Of a stretch of DNA of 64,000 nt, positions 33,941 through 43,200 are shown in pieces (positions within the stretch are counted from its first letter, which is position 1; every line of letters starts with the position of its first letter). Below the pieces are notes generated by a model, which had not been told where the DNA came from, searched no databases, and saw nothing but the letters and a program-made list of their open reading frames with translations. The stretch covers positions 124,001 to 188,000 of the forward strand of contig JAKVCX010000008.1 of assembly GCA_022448525.1 (NCBI GenBank), in the 5' to 3' direction. Position numbers and translations under genes: made by a program. Origin of the DNA: Tenacibaculum sp. Its GTDB lineage: Bacteria; Bacteroidota; Bacteroidia; Flavobacteriales; Flavobacteriaceae.

Positions 33941-35072
33941 GTCCGGAATTTATATTCACATACCGTTTTGTAAGCAAGCCTGTTATTATTGCGATTTTCA
34001 TTTTTCTACTTCATTGAAGAGAAAAGATGATATGATGGAAGCGTTGATTTCGGAACTTGAATTAAGAAAAGATGAATTCAGTAATGAAGAAGTAGCTACA
34101 ATTTATTTTGGAGGAGGAACACCAAGTGTTTTGTCTTCAGAAGAAATTAAATTGTTGATTGATACTGTACATCAAAATTATAAAGTAATTCAAGATCCAG
34201 AGATTACTCTAGAGGCAAATCCAGACGATTTATCAGAACAGAAAATTATTGAGTTATCAAATTCTCCTGTAAATCGATTAAGTATCGGAATTCAATCGTT
34301 TTTTGAAAAAGATTTGAAACTGATGAATCGAGCTCATAATGCAGAGGAGGCAAAAAAATGTCTGTCTGTAGCGACTCGCTACTTTGATAATATTTCTGTC
34401 GATTTAATCTACGGAATACCGAATACAACAAATGATGAATGGAGAGAAAATATTGAGACGGCTTTGTCTTTCGGAGTTCCACATATTTCAAGCTATGCGC
34501 TAACTGTAGAACCAAAAACTGCGCTTCAAAGTTTTATTGAAAAAGGCATTATTGACGATGTGAATGATGAGTTAGCACAGGAACAATTTCTAATTTTAGT
34601 AGATGAACTAGATAAAGCAGAGTTTGTTCATTATGAACTTTCTAACTTTGGAAAGGAACATTTTTTTAGTAAAAACAATTCGGCATATTGGCAAGGAAAA
34701 AAATACTTAGGCATTGGTCCATCCGCACACTCTTTCAATGGAAAAGAGCGTAGTTGGAATATTGCTAATAATGCCATTTATATCAAGAAAATAAAAGAGA
34801 AAGAATTGCCTTGTGAAATTGAAGAACTATCTGTTACAGATCGATATAATGAGTATGTAATGACAGGTTTACGAACCGTTTGGGGAGTTGATTTCAAAAG
34901 GATAGAACAAGAATTCGGAAATCAATATTTACAGTATTTGAAGATGCAGACGGAGAAATTTATTCTTCAAGATTTATTGTATATTGAAAACGATACGTTG
35001 AAAACCACTAGAAAAGGAAAGTTTTTAACTGACGGAATTGCTTCCGATTTATTTAAACTGAATTTATCTTGA
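33939..35072 (+). CDS. hemW: Radical SAM heme chaperone HemW
   Basis: A 377-residue radical SAM protein. The cluster motif is C11-x3-C15-x2-C18 (CKQACYYC), the HemW form, followed by YFGGGTPSVL, EANPDD and SIGIQSFFEKDLKLMNRAH. HemW binds heme and delivers it to respiratory enzymes; it was formerly annotated as an oxygen-independent coproporphyrinogen oxidase. The start is TTG at 33939, giving MSGIYIHIPFCKQ, which places the motif correctly. The start codon overlaps the end of the heptanucleotide array. Its stop overlaps the next start by four bases. Confidence 0.95.
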   Translation: MSGIYIHIPFCKQACYYCDFHFSTSLKRKDDMMEALISELELRKDEFSNEEVATIYFGGGTPSVLSSEEIKLLIDTVHQNYKVIQDPEITLEANPDDLSEQKIIELSNSPVNRLSIGIQSFFEKDLKLMNRAHNAEEAKKCLSVATRYFDNISVDLIYGIPNTTNDEWRENIETALSFGVPHISSYALTVEPKTALQSFIEKGIIDDVNDELAQEQFLILVDELDKAEFVHYELSNFGKEHFFSKNNSAYWQGKKYLGIGPSAHSFNGKERSWNIANNAIYIKKIKEKELPCEIEELSVTDRYNEYVMTGLRTVWGVDFKRIEQEFGNQYLQYLKMQTEKFILQDLLYIENDTLKTTRKGKFLTDGIASDLFKLNLS

Positions 35073-35818
35073 TCGCAGAAATAAAACACAACTCAAAGAA
35101 ATATAAAATTGATTTAAGTAAGCCAATTGATATTTCGATTCCCATTGATATTCAAGCCCAAAATGTAAATGCTTGGTATTTAGATGATCCTAAAATATTT
35201 CCAGAACAATTTGATGAGCAAATCATTAGTGTTTCTGAAGGTGCTGCAGTCAATTTTAATAGCATTCAATTCAATCCACATTCTCATATTACACATACAG
35301 AATGTGTTGGTCATATCACAAAAGAAGTACACTCAGTAAATAAGAATTTATCACAGTTTTTCTTTTTTGCAGAAGTAGTTACGGTTGCTCCAGAATCGAA
35401 AGATGGAGATGAGGTGATATCAAAAAAGCAATTGCAATTTGCATTAGGAAATAAAAAAAGAGATGCTATCGTAATTAGAACACTTCCTAATGTAAAAGAT
35501 AAAAAGGGAAGGCGATATTCAAATACCAATCCGCCATATCTATTGGAAGAAGCAGCCATTTATTTAAGAGAAAAAGGAATACAACATTTACTTATTGATT
35601 TACCTTCTGTTGACAGAGAAAAAGATGAAGGATTATTATTATCTCATAACGCATTTTGGAATACTAAAGGTGAAATAAGATTAGATGCAACTATAACAGA
35701 GTTTATCTATGTTCCAAATACAGTAAAAGACGGTACTTATTTTTTAAACTTGATGATAGCACCATTTGAAAATGATGCTACACCAAGTAAGCCTATTTTG
35801 TATAGTATTTTCAATTAA
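35069..35818 (+). CDS. Cyclase family protein (kynurenine formamidase-like)
   Basis: A 249-residue protein of the metal-dependent cyclase/KynB fold. The metal-binding region reads NPHSHITHTECVGHI, comparable to the HxGTHxDxPxH signature but with substitutions, so the metal site may differ. The central LLIDLPSVDREKDEGLLLSHNAFW matches the family's second motif. It starts with TTG overlapping the hemW stop (TTGA), indicating coupled translation. Substrate unknown; kynurenine formamidase activity is possible but unproven. Confidence 0.82.
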   Translation: MIAEIKHNSKKYKIDLSKPIDISIPIDIQAQNVNAWYLDDPKIFPEQFDEQIISVSEGAAVNFNSIQFNPHSHITHTECVGHITKEVHSVNKNLSQFFFFAEVVTVAPESKDGDEVISKKQLQFALGNKKRDAIVIRTLPNVKDKKGRRYSNTNPPYLLEEAAIYLREKGIQHLLIDLPSVDREKDEGLLLSHNAFWNTKGEIRLDATITEFIYVPNTVKDGTYFLNLMIAPFENDATPSKPILYSIFN

Positions 35819-36807
35819 GAAGAAAACACATATAATCTACATTTAAGTTTTTCTTTAATTCCAGAATGAATTCCTGTAATAACTAATTCCCAATAGATAG
35901 TTACATCTCCGTATTCTAAACTAGTTGGTTGTTGATTTGTTGGAAATTCAAATTCTATTTCTGACGTTCCTCTAGTTTTTAAAAGTTTTATTGGAGATTT
36001 AAAAATTGTTTCTGTATATGTGCTAGAAGAAGTTCCTCTTCTGTCTACTACTACTTCTTCTATTTGATAATGAATTTTCGCAGATTTTAAACTAAAGTTT
36101 CTAGCTGGTTTAATTATACAATTAAAACCATGTTCTTCATTTCTTGTGCTTAAAGAAATATTCCCAATTTTTTTAGATTTCATTCGATAGTCAATATAAC
36201 AATATAGAATTACAGCAATAACCAAGGGGAGTATATGAAATCCGTTAAATTCAAAACTTAATGTAATAATGGATAAGATGTATATAGCACCAACAATCAA
36301 TATCCCAAATAATATAGCAGATGGATTAAATTCTAGTTTAAACTGACCATGTTTTTCGTCTACCTTATAATTGTTTTCTTCGCCTTTCTTTTCAAAATAA
36401 CAAGAAACTTTAGTAGAATAATCCGCTGTTATAAATGATTTAACTCTTGTTAAAACACTTCTGTCTAGTTTTTCTAAATCGTCTTCATTTACAAAAATTT
36501 GAGCTTCACATTTATAAGAAAAACTTACATTTTTTCCAGAATAAGATTGAACGGTTTTTTTATCTAGAATAAAAGAGAAAGGAATTTCATAAGTTTCTCC
36601 TTTTGAAATAATATTATTTGAATCAATATTAAAAGAGATTACTTGTTCTTTTTTACTTACCAGTCTTCCTCTAATCTCGAGGTATACAATACCATTAATA
36701 CGATCAATTTTTAAACTTTCTTCAGAATTAATTATAAGAACACCTTGATATTCGTTAATATTATCAGTTGATGACGTTGTTATTTTAGCATTTAAAATAT
36801 TGCTCAT
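35815..36807 (-). CDS. Membrane protein with two arrestin-like beta-sandwich halves
   Basis: A 330-residue protein. The first half (about 1-150) has the pattern of an arrestin-like N-domain: EYQGVLIINSEESLKI, IEIRGRL-type strands, then GETYEIPFSFIL and YSGKNVSFSYKCEA. Two adjacent membrane helices follow (about 165-182 and 188-207). The C-terminal half (about 220-330) is again strand-rich and contains the FEFPTNQQPTSLEYGDVTIYWEL segment. There is no signal peptide. Its start overlaps the stop of the small NTPase gene upstream, so the two are translated together. I know no named family with exactly this architecture. Confidence 0.6.
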   Translation of the reverse strand: MSNILNAKITTSSTDNINEYQGVLIINSEESLKIDRINGIVYLEIRGRLVSKKEQVISFNIDSNNIISKGETYEIPFSFILDKKTVQSYSGKNVSFSYKCEAQIFVNEDDLEKLDRSVLTRVKSFITADYSTKVSCYFEKKGEENNYKVDEKHGQFKLEFNPSAILFGILIVGAIYILSIITLSFEFNGFHILPLVIAVILYCYIDYRMKSKKIGNISLSTRNEEHGFNCIIKPARNFSLKSAKIHYQIEEVVVDRRGTSSSTYTETIFKSPIKLLKTRGTSEIEFEFPTNQQPTSLEYGDVTIYWELVITGIHSGIKEKLKCRLYVFSS

Positions 36808-37385
36808 TGGTATTTTTCGTATAAATGATTTATAATTTCCCTGTAATTATCTCCGTATTTTTTAATCAAGATTTTCGTATCATTCTCCGTAAATTGATTT
36901 ATTATGGAGTTTGAAGCTGATGCTAATTCTAATCTGGTATTTAGAATATCTTTTAAAAAATGTGTATTAATACCTTTGAATTTTATCTTATGATGAAATG
37001 TTTGGGCCAAGTAACAGTCAATTTTTCTGCTCCAATGCGTAGTGTATACCACCACTTTTTTACTTTTAAATAGAGTTATACGATTTAAGAAACTCAAATG
37101 ATGAATACTATCTACGAATACTACATCTGAACTATCATTCATTAATGATTCTATTGACGATCCATTATTTAATAGATAAATTGGATATTGTGGGAAATAC
37201 TGTTTTAAAAGTTTTAAATGACTTGTTTTTCCTCTTCCTTTTTTGCCAATGAATTCAATTGCTAACGAATCAGATGTTTCAACTTTAGAGATTATTTGAT
37301 TAATATTAAACTGAGGTATAATTACTTTTGAAATATCTTCGTTTAGGACGCCTGAAAATGGGTTAAATAAAAACTCTTTGCTCAA
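36804..37385 (-). CDS. Small P-loop NTPase
   Basis: A 193-residue ATPase. The Walker A motif GKKGRGKT is at residues 47-54 and the Walker B VVFVD at residues 88-92. The segment VVVYTTHWSRK has the place of a sensor-1 strand, and the C-terminal helical part resembles an AAA+ lid. It is much shorter than typical AAA+ proteins and has no fused effector domain. It overlaps the arrestin-like membrane protein gene by four bases, so the products probably act together, the NTPase being recruited to the membrane. Specific family not recognised. Confidence 0.7.
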   Translation of the reverse strand: MSKEFLFNPFSGVLNEDISKVIIPQFNINQIISKVETSDSLAIEFIGKKGRGKTSHLKLLKQYFPQYPIYLLNNGSSIESLMNDSSDVVFVDSIHHLSFLNRITLFKSKKVVVYTTHWSRKIDCYLAQTFHHKIKFKGINTHFLKDILNTRLELASASNSIINQFTENDTKILIKKYGDNYREIINHLYEKYQ

Positions 37386-37403
37386 ATTAATAGTTATTTA
37401 CAT

Positions 37404-38549
37404 CTATTGAATATCCAACCAATTATTCTTCTTTAAATTTTGTAAAGTAGTATTCATAATTTCATTTAGGTTACTTCTATATTTATTGAATAATCCAATA
37501 AAAACAATATCCTTTTCAGGAATACTTATTAAGAAAGCTTTAAATCCTCCTTGAGAACCAGTATGATAAATTACATTGACGTCTAATGATGGAATTTTAT
37601 CAGAAACAAATCTTCTGTCTCCAGTAAACCAGCTGTAACCAATATTAGGAGGAATTGTATCCGACCAATTTTTTGGATAATATGGTTTTCTAGATTCTTC
37701 GGTTAGTTCTTTACTTAAGAAGGTGTTTTTTCTAATTGCTTCTTCATATTTAGCTAATTCTAAAACAGAACTCCATATACCACCATTACCAGAAGCTGTA
37801 AAGGTTGTGAATTCACCATAATCATATTCAACGTATTTTCCTTCATCATCTTTATAGTAGGCATGAGCAACTCCAGTTTCAGGATAAGGCCCATCAGTAA
37901 TTTTACTATTTTCCATTCCGGAAGGTTGGAAAATTTGTTCTTTAATAAAATCTTGCCATTTCTTTTCTGCTAATCCTTCAATAATTAAAGCTAATCCATT
38001 GTATGAAGGGTTAGAATATTGGAATCTTTCTCCTGACTGAAAGTTTAAACTGTCAGTACGTTTTAAAGGTTCAAAATTTGCGGTGTCTTTAGCAGTCATA
38101 AAGAATTCTATATTATCTCTAACATTTCTTAAGTCGGGTAGTCCTGAAGTATGGGATAACATATGTTTAATTTTAACTTTCTGGGCAATTTCCTTATTGT
38201 CAAAATCATTAAAATATTTATAAATACTATCTTCAATGGATAATTTTCCCTGTTCTTGAAGTATTAATATTCCGTTGGATACAAACGTTTTAGAAATAGA
38301 ACCGGTATTAAAAATCGTGTTTTCTGTTATTTTTTTACCTGTTGTTATGTCCTCCACACCATAACTCTTCATAAAAACTGTTTCTCCATTTTTTTTCAAT
38401 AAAACGGAACCTCCTGGTTCATCCATTTTAAATGTCGATAAAAGCAGGCTATCAAGTTCTTTAGTAACGTTTTCTTTTTGAGTATTATTAGTCTTTTTTG
38501 AGCAAGAAATAATTGTTAAGCTCATAAGTATGAACAGAAGTCTTTTCAT
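37404..38549 (-). CDS. Serine hydrolase, class C beta-lactamase family lipoprotein
   Basis: A 381-residue protein with a signal peptide and lipobox (IISC16). The class C/DD-peptidase-like active site is complete: S84-I-S-K87 in NTGSISKTF, the Tyr-x-Asn in QYSNPSYNG, and HTGSQGGF as the third motif. Most such Bacteroidota proteins are esterases or peptidases rather than true beta-lactamases. It is upstream of the NTPase/arrestin-like pair on the same strand with only 18 bases between, so it may lead that operon. Confidence 0.88.
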   Translation of the reverse strand: MKRLLFILMSLTIISCSKKTNNTQKENVTKELDSLLLSTFKMDEPGGSVLLKKNGETVFMKSYGVEDITTGKKITENTIFNTGSISKTFVSNGILILQEQGKLSIEDSIYKYFNDFDNKEIAQKVKIKHMLSHTSGLPDLRNVRDNIEFFMTAKDTANFEPLKRTDSLNFQSGERFQYSNPSYNGLALIIEGLAEKKWQDFIKEQIFQPSGMENSKITDGPYPETGVAHAYYKDDEGKYVEYDYGEFTTFTASGNGGIWSSVLELAKYEEAIRKNTFLSKELTEESRKPYYPKNWSDTIPPNIGYSWFTGDRRFVSDKIPSLDVNVIYHTGSQGGFKAFLISIPEKDIVFIGLFNKYRSNLNEIMNTTLQNLKKNNWLDIQ

Positions 38550-38705
38550 AGTTTTATTTTATTTAGATGTTAGGTTTCGTTTGCAATTTAGTTAAAATCT
38601 TAGAATCTAAGTTGTTCTTTTTAGTTTACCCTAATTCTTCTTGAATTTGTGACTTATATTTAAAAGAAGCGTCTTAGTTTACAGAAGAAGAACTATATTT
38701 AACCT

Positions 38706-39317
38706 ATGGAATTATTGTTTTTAGGACTGGCATTTGGAGCGGTGGTGTCGTATTTTATTTTTTCGAAATTCAATACTGTTAGAACGAAAGGTTTAGCTCA
38801 AAGTCAGTCAGTTATACTTTTAGATAAAATAAAAAAAGTAACAAAGTTAATTACTGTTGAAGGAGAATTTGCTGAAATATATCATCATGAAGATAAGCAG
38901 AATAAGCTTTTAGGATTAGTATCTAGCAAGAAGAAAGCTATAATTTTAATAAATGCAAAAACTCATATTGGCTTTGATTTTAGAAAGATTAAAATGGAAG
39001 CTGATACGAAGAATAAAACAATCAAATTATCGAATTTCCCAGAACCAGAAGTACTTTCTATTGAACCAAATATTCGGTTTTATGATATTCAAGATGGTTT
39101 TTTAAATAAGTTTACATCGGAAGATTTAACCCAGGTAAATCAGGCAGCAAAAGAACACGTATTGCAAAAAATTCCTGAGAGTAACTTAATGCAGGCTGCA
39201 AATCATGAAGCATTAGAAGCTATTGCTTTAATGAAAAACTTAATTGAAACTATTGGTTGGGAATTAGACTATTCTTCTTTAGAGTTACCAAGTGGAAATA
39301 TAAAACTACTCGAATAA
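38706..39317 (+). CDS. DUF4230 domain protein
   Basis: A 203-residue protein with one N-terminal membrane helix (residues 2-20) and a soluble DUF4230 domain, recognisable by KVTKLITVEGEFAEIYHHE at about residues 44-63 and the strand pattern that follows (KKKAIILINAKTHIGFDF). The domain is widespread in Bacteroidota and Firmicutes without known function. The next gene starts one base after the stop, so it is part of a two-gene unit. Confidence 0.88.
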   Translation: MELLFLGLAFGAVVSYFIFSKFNTVRTKGLAQSQSVILLDKIKKVTKLITVEGEFAEIYHHEDKQNKLLGLVSSKKKAIILINAKTHIGFDFRKIKMEADTKNKTIKLSNFPEPEVLSIEPNIRFYDIQDGFLNKFTSEDLTQVNQAAKEHVLQKIPESNLMQAANHEALEAIALMKNLIETIGWELDYSSLELPSGNIKLLE

Positions 39318-39318
39318 A

Positions 39319-39684
39319 ATGCACGTAGAACAGTTAAGAGATTATTGTATCGCAAAGAAAGGAGTTACAGAACACTTTCCTTTTGATGAAGTAACTTTAG
39401 TGTTTAAAGTGATGGGTAAAATGTTTGCTCTAACTGGTTTAGATCGATGGGAAAAAGGAGAGGAGAAAATCAATTTAAAATGTGATCCTGATAAGTCTGA
39501 AGAATTAAGAGCTGAATATGAAAGTATAAATCCAGGTTTTCATATGAATAAAAAACACTGGAACACAATTACTTTAAATCTAGATGTTCCAGACAGTCTT
39601 GTTAGAGAGTTGATAGATCATTCTTATGATTTAGTCGTAAAAGGGTTGACCAAAAAATTGAAGGAAGAATTAAAGACTTTGTAA
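39319..39684 (+). CDS. MmcQ/YjbR family protein
   Basis: A 121-residue protein with the YjbR fold: LRDYCIAKKGVTEHFPFDE at the start, LTGLDRWEKGEEKINLKCDPD in the middle and NKKHWNTITLNLDVPDSLVRELIDHSYDLVVKGL at the end. The fold binds DNA in a few studied cases, but the role is generally unknown. It starts one base after the DUF4230 gene and overlaps the end of the convergent araC-type gene by 15 bases. Confidence 0.93.
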   Translation: MHVEQLRDYCIAKKGVTEHFPFDEVTLVFKVMGKMFALTGLDRWEKGEEKINLKCDPDKSEELRAEYESINPGFHMNKKHWNTITLNLDVPDSLVRELIDHSYDLVVKGLTKKLKEELKTL

Positions 39685-40524
39685 AACTGCATTTCTGTAT
39701 TTCAAAGGTGTGGTTTCTTTTATCGCCAAAAACTTTCTATTAAAGTTAGATAAGCTATTATATCCACATTTGTAGGCGATTTCCTTAACAGAGATTTCTT
39801 TGTTTGATACCAATAATTTACAAGCGTTTTCTACTCGGAGTTCATTCAAAAAAGTGAAATAAGTTTTATTGGTTCGTTGTTTAAAGTATCTACAGAACGC
39901 ATTTTTGGTCATGTTGGCTTTTTCAGAAATAGCATCTAAGCTGATTTCAGACTCAAAGTTGTTTATAGTATAGCTCATAATCGTTTGCATTCGTTTTCCA
40001 CTATCATCACTATGTTTTTTCTTCGCAATAAACTTAGCAAGAGGCAATGTTTCAATAGAGTTCAATTGTTTGATAATTTCGAAAAAACTGATAAATCGTC
40101 CCAAATTAGAAGCCTTTTGTAATTGTAAAAAAATCGGAACCAAATTGTCGGAGTTTAGCACTTTAAAACCATTGGATGCATCTTCAAAGAAATGATTCAA
40201 TTCTTTAAAATCATCCAACTCGAAAAAATCAGACCCGAATGAATGCTCAGTAAAAAATAACGAGATCATAAACGAATCAGACTTTTCTTCATTCCCATCG
40301 CTTTTAAACACATGCGGTAGGTTGCTCCCGATTACAAATACATCATTTTCAGAATATCTATGAATAGTATCACCTACAACTAAAGTGCCTTTACCATTTA
40401 CGATACATGAAATCTGAATTTCTTCATGTTCATGAAAATTACCGTAGAAAATAGGTGTTCTATCTTCTTGATAAATTACACCTAAATTTTTTGGTTTTGG
40501 TATTTTAAATGGTAACGCTTTCAT
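39670..40524 (-). CDS. AraC family transcriptional regulator
   Basis: A 284-residue regulator with an N-terminal cupin-like sensing domain (HEHEEIQISCIVNGKG, residues about 31-46) and a C-terminal pair of helix-turn-helix motifs (about 185-280; ISEKANMTKNAFCRYFKQRT and VKEIAYKCGYNSLSNFNRKF). It is divergent from the hydroxyproline operon, which it very likely activates in response to hydroxyproline or a pathway intermediate. Direct repeats TTGAGAATA in the shared region are candidate sites. Confidence 0.92.
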   Translation of the reverse strand: MKALPFKIPKPKNLGVIYQEDRTPIFYGNFHEHEEIQISCIVNGKGTLVVGDTIHRYSENDVFVIGSNLPHVFKSDGNEEKSDSFMISLFFTEHSFGSDFFELDDFKELNHFFEDASNGFKVLNSDNLVPIFLQLQKASNLGRFISFFEIIKQLNSIETLPLAKFIAKKKHSDDSGKRMQTIMSYTINNFESEISLDAISEKANMTKNAFCRYFKQRTNKTYFTFLNELRVENACKLLVSNKEISVKEIAYKCGYNSLSNFNRKFLAIKETTPLKYRNAVLQSL

Positions 40525-40541
40525 GTATTGTTTTAGCTAGT

Positions 40542-40661
40542 TTGAGAATAAATTTAGCATATATTATTCGTTTAATCAGTATTTGAATGCAAACTGGGTA
40601 ATTTAGTGTTATTTTGAGTTAATAATTACAATTCAATTCTATTACATTGAGAATACTTTTG
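40542..40661 (+). promoter_or_regulatory. Hydroxyproline operon control region
   Basis: An exact -7 element TACTTTTG (40654-40661) and two identical direct repeats TTGAGAATA (40542-40550 and 40647-40655) in the araC/operon intergenic region. The second repeat overlaps the -7 element. Confidence 0.45.
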
Positions 40662-40700
40662 CTAAAAAAACCTAAGTAATCATCATTAAATAAAGTAATA

Positions 40701-41615
40701 ATGGCAATAGAATGGAAAGGAGTTATGCCAGCCGTAACTACCAAATTTACATCAGAAGATAAACTTGATTTATCAACTTTTGAATTAAATATAAACGCAC
40801 AGTTGGAAGCTGGTGTTCATGGAATTGTACTTGGAGGAACTTTAGGAGAAGCAAGTACATTATCAGATGAAGAGAAAAGAGAGTTAACAAGAACAACTGT
40901 TCAACTAGTAGATCATAAGGTTCCTGTGCTGATTAATATTGCTGAGCAAACCACTAAAAACGCCGTTTTAGCAGCTCAAAAGGCAGAGGAAGATGGAGCT
41001 AAAGGTTTAATGATGTTACCTCCAATGCGATATAAAGCAGATGGTAGAGAAACTGTTGAATATTTTAAAACTGTAGCTAATAATACTTCTTTGCCAATTA
41101 TGGTCTATAACAATCCTGTAGATTATGGAATAGAAGTTACTTTAGATATGTTTGATGAGTTATTAAAGTGTCAAAATATTGAAGCTGTTAAAGAATCAAC
41201 AAGAGATATTTCAAATGTAACTCGTATTAAAAACCAATTTGGAGATCGTTTAAAGATTATGACTGGTGTTGACACTTTAGCATTAGAGAGCTTATTAATG
41301 GGAGCTGATGGTTGGATTGCAGGTTTGGTTTGTGCTTTTCCAAGAGAAACAGTTGCGATTTATGAATTACAAAAAGCAGGAAGAATTAAAGAAGCTCTTG
41401 AATTATATCGTTGGTTTTTACCATTGTTAGAGTTAGATATTAATTCTAAATTAGTTCAAAATATAAAACTAGCTGAAGTTGCTACAGGAATTGGAACTGA
41501 AAATGTTAGAGCTCCAAGATTACCACTAGTAGGAGAAGAAAGAGAGCGAGTTTTATCAATTATTGAAAAAGGTTTACAAAACAGACCAACACTACCAAAT
41601 TATAAAAGCTTGTAA
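40701..41615 (+). CDS. DapA-family deaminase, probable pyrroline-4-hydroxy-2-carboxylate deaminase
   Basis: A 304-residue class I aldolase-fold protein of the DHDPS/NAL superfamily. The Schiff-base lysine is K164 in EAVKEST and the tyrosine Y136 lies in MVYNNP. GGTLGEASTL replaces the GTTGE of DapA. Because it sits first in an operon with 4-hydroxyproline epimerase, a D-amino acid oxidase and an aldehyde dehydrogenase, it is best read as the enzyme that deaminates 1-pyrroline-4-hydroxy-2-carboxylate to 2,5-dioxopentanoate, not as a lysine-biosynthesis enzyme. Confidence 0.88.
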   Translation: MAIEWKGVMPAVTTKFTSEDKLDLSTFELNINAQLEAGVHGIVLGGTLGEASTLSDEEKRELTRTTVQLVDHKVPVLINIAEQTTKNAVLAAQKAEEDGAKGLMMLPPMRYKADGRETVEYFKTVANNTSLPIMVYNNPVDYGIEVTLDMFDELLKCQNIEAVKESTRDISNVTRIKNQFGDRLKIMTGVDTLALESLLMGADGWIAGLVCAFPRETVAIYELQKAGRIKEALELYRWFLPLLELDINSKLVQNIKLAEVATGIGTENVRAPRLPLVGEERERVLSIIEKGLQNRPTLPNYKSL

Positions 41616-41618
41616 AAA

Positions 41619-43196
41619 ATGATTACTGGAAAAAATTATATAGGAAATCAATTATCATCTGACGGAGATATTACATTTAAAACATTTAATCCAGAATTGA
41701 ATGTTTCTATTCAAAATAATTTTACGCAAGCCACTGCAGAAGAAATTGAAAATGCTGTAGCTAAAGCAACTGAAGCATTTGATGTGTATAAACATTTTTC
41801 GGGAGCGAAAAAGGCTATTTTTTTAAGGGCTATTGCAGATGAAATTGAGGCTTTGGATGAGAAGTTGATAAATGTGTATTGTTCAGAAACAGGTTTGCCT
41901 GCTGGAAGAGCTGCTGGAGAGCGTGGAAGAACTGTATTTCAGTTACGTTCTTTTGCCGATTTAGTAGAAGAAGGATCTTGGGTAGAAGCTTCTATAGATA
42001 CTGGAATTCCTGATAGAACTCCAGCCCCAAAACCAGATTTACGAAAAATGGATATTCCTTTAGGTCCAGTCGTTGTATTTGGAGCAAGTAATTTTCCATT
42101 GGCGTATTCAACAGCAGGTGGAGATACAGCCGCAGCTTTAGCAGCAGGTTGTCCAGTAATTGTTAAATCACATCCAATGCATGCAGGAACGGGCGAATTA
42201 ATTGCTTCTGCAATTATTAAAGCAGCGGAAAAAACAGGAATGCCTAATGGAGTTTTCTCGAATATCAATGCTAAAGATTATGACGCAGGGCAACAATTAG
42301 TAAGTCATCCAAAAGTAAAAGCAGTTGGATTTACAGGAAGTATTAAAGGAGGAAGAGCTTTATTAGATATTGCAAGTAAAAGAGAAGAACCAATTCCAGT
42401 TTTTGCTGAAATGGGAAGTATAAATCCGGTTGTTGTCTTACCGAAAGCCCTACAAAATAGAGGAAATGAGATAGCAAATACATATGCTGGATCAATAACA
42501 TTAGGAACAGGACAATTTTGTACGAATCCTGGTTTAATTTTAGGAATCGCAGGAGAGGAACTGTCTAGTTTTATTGGTGAATTAGGATCAAAAATCAAAG
42601 AAATAAATCCTTCTTGTATGTTACATCCAAACATTCACGGAGCTTACGAGAAAGGAAAACAACAAGTAATCAATCAAAATGAGGTAACTATTGTAGCAAA
42701 TTTAGATGGAGAAATTCAAACGAATTATGCTTCACAAGGAGTAGCAACAGTTTCAGGAAAAACATTTATAGAGAATTCAACATTACATCATGAAGTATTT
42801 GGTCCGTTTTCAATAGTGGTTGCTTGCGAGAACTTGGAAGAACTTGAAGAAATCGTTGCAGGTTTGGAAGGTCAGTTAACAGGAACTATCATTTCAGATG
42901 ATGATGAAATTACGAATTTTTCTGAGTTAGTTGCAAAAATGCAAAATAGAGTTGGACGATTAATTTTTAATGGAGTTCCAACAGGAGTTGAGGTTTGTCC
43001 TTCAATGGTTCATGGTGGTCCATATCCAGCTTCAACGGATAGTCGTTTTACAGCAGTTGGAATCAATTCTATCAAACGTTGGGTGCGTCCATTTAGTTTT
43101 CAAAATTGGCCAAACTCTTTATTACCTGATGAGCTAAAAGATGAAAATCCATTACAGATTACAAGATTAGTAAACGGGGAACTCAATAAATCGTAA
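41619..43196 (+). CDS. Aldehyde dehydrogenase, probable 2,5-dioxovalerate dehydrogenase
   Basis: NAD(P)+-dependent ALDH of 525 residues, which would oxidise 2,5-dioxovalerate (alpha-ketoglutarate semialdehyde) to 2-oxoglutarate, the last step of hydroxyproline breakdown. The catalytic cysteine lies in GTGQFCTNPG and the glutamate in FAEMGSINP. VFGASNFPLAYSTAGGDTA is typical of the KGSDH subgroup. It starts three bases after the preceding stop and is followed four bases later by the epimerase gene. Confidence 0.92.
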   Translation: MITGKNYIGNQLSSDGDITFKTFNPELNVSIQNNFTQATAEEIENAVAKATEAFDVYKHFSGAKKAIFLRAIADEIEALDEKLINVYCSETGLPAGRAAGERGRTVFQLRSFADLVEEGSWVEASIDTGIPDRTPAPKPDLRKMDIPLGPVVVFGASNFPLAYSTAGGDTAAALAAGCPVIVKSHPMHAGTGELIASAIIKAAEKTGMPNGVFSNINAKDYDAGQQLVSHPKVKAVGFTGSIKGGRALLDIASKREEPIPVFAEMGSINPVVVLPKALQNRGNEIANTYAGSITLGTGQFCTNPGLILGIAGEELSSFIGELGSKIKEINPSCMLHPNIHGAYEKGKQQVINQNEVTIVANLDGEIQTNYASQGVATVSGKTFIENSTLHHEVFGPFSIVVACENLEELEEIVAGLEGQLTGTIISDDDEITNFSELVAKMQNRVGRLIFNGVPTGVEVCPSMVHGGPYPASTDSRFTAVGINSIKRWVRPFSFQNWPNSLLPDELKDENPLQITRLVNGELNKS

Positions 43197-43200
43197 CAAT

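Noticed and set aside
33804..34001. Minus-strand open frame with a repeated QLSVISY peptide
   Set aside because: It is only the translation of the GATAACT array and lies against hemW; there is no promoter or family match.
37404..38549. Beta-lactamase resistance gene
   Set aside because: The class C fold motifs are present, but lipoprotein anchoring and family distribution fit a general serine hydrolase; resistance cannot be claimed.
40701..41615. dapA of lysine biosynthesis
   Set aside because: The operon context with hydroxyproline epimerase, D-amino-acid dehydrogenase and ALDH, plus the changed GGTLGE motif, points to the hydroxyproline pathway.
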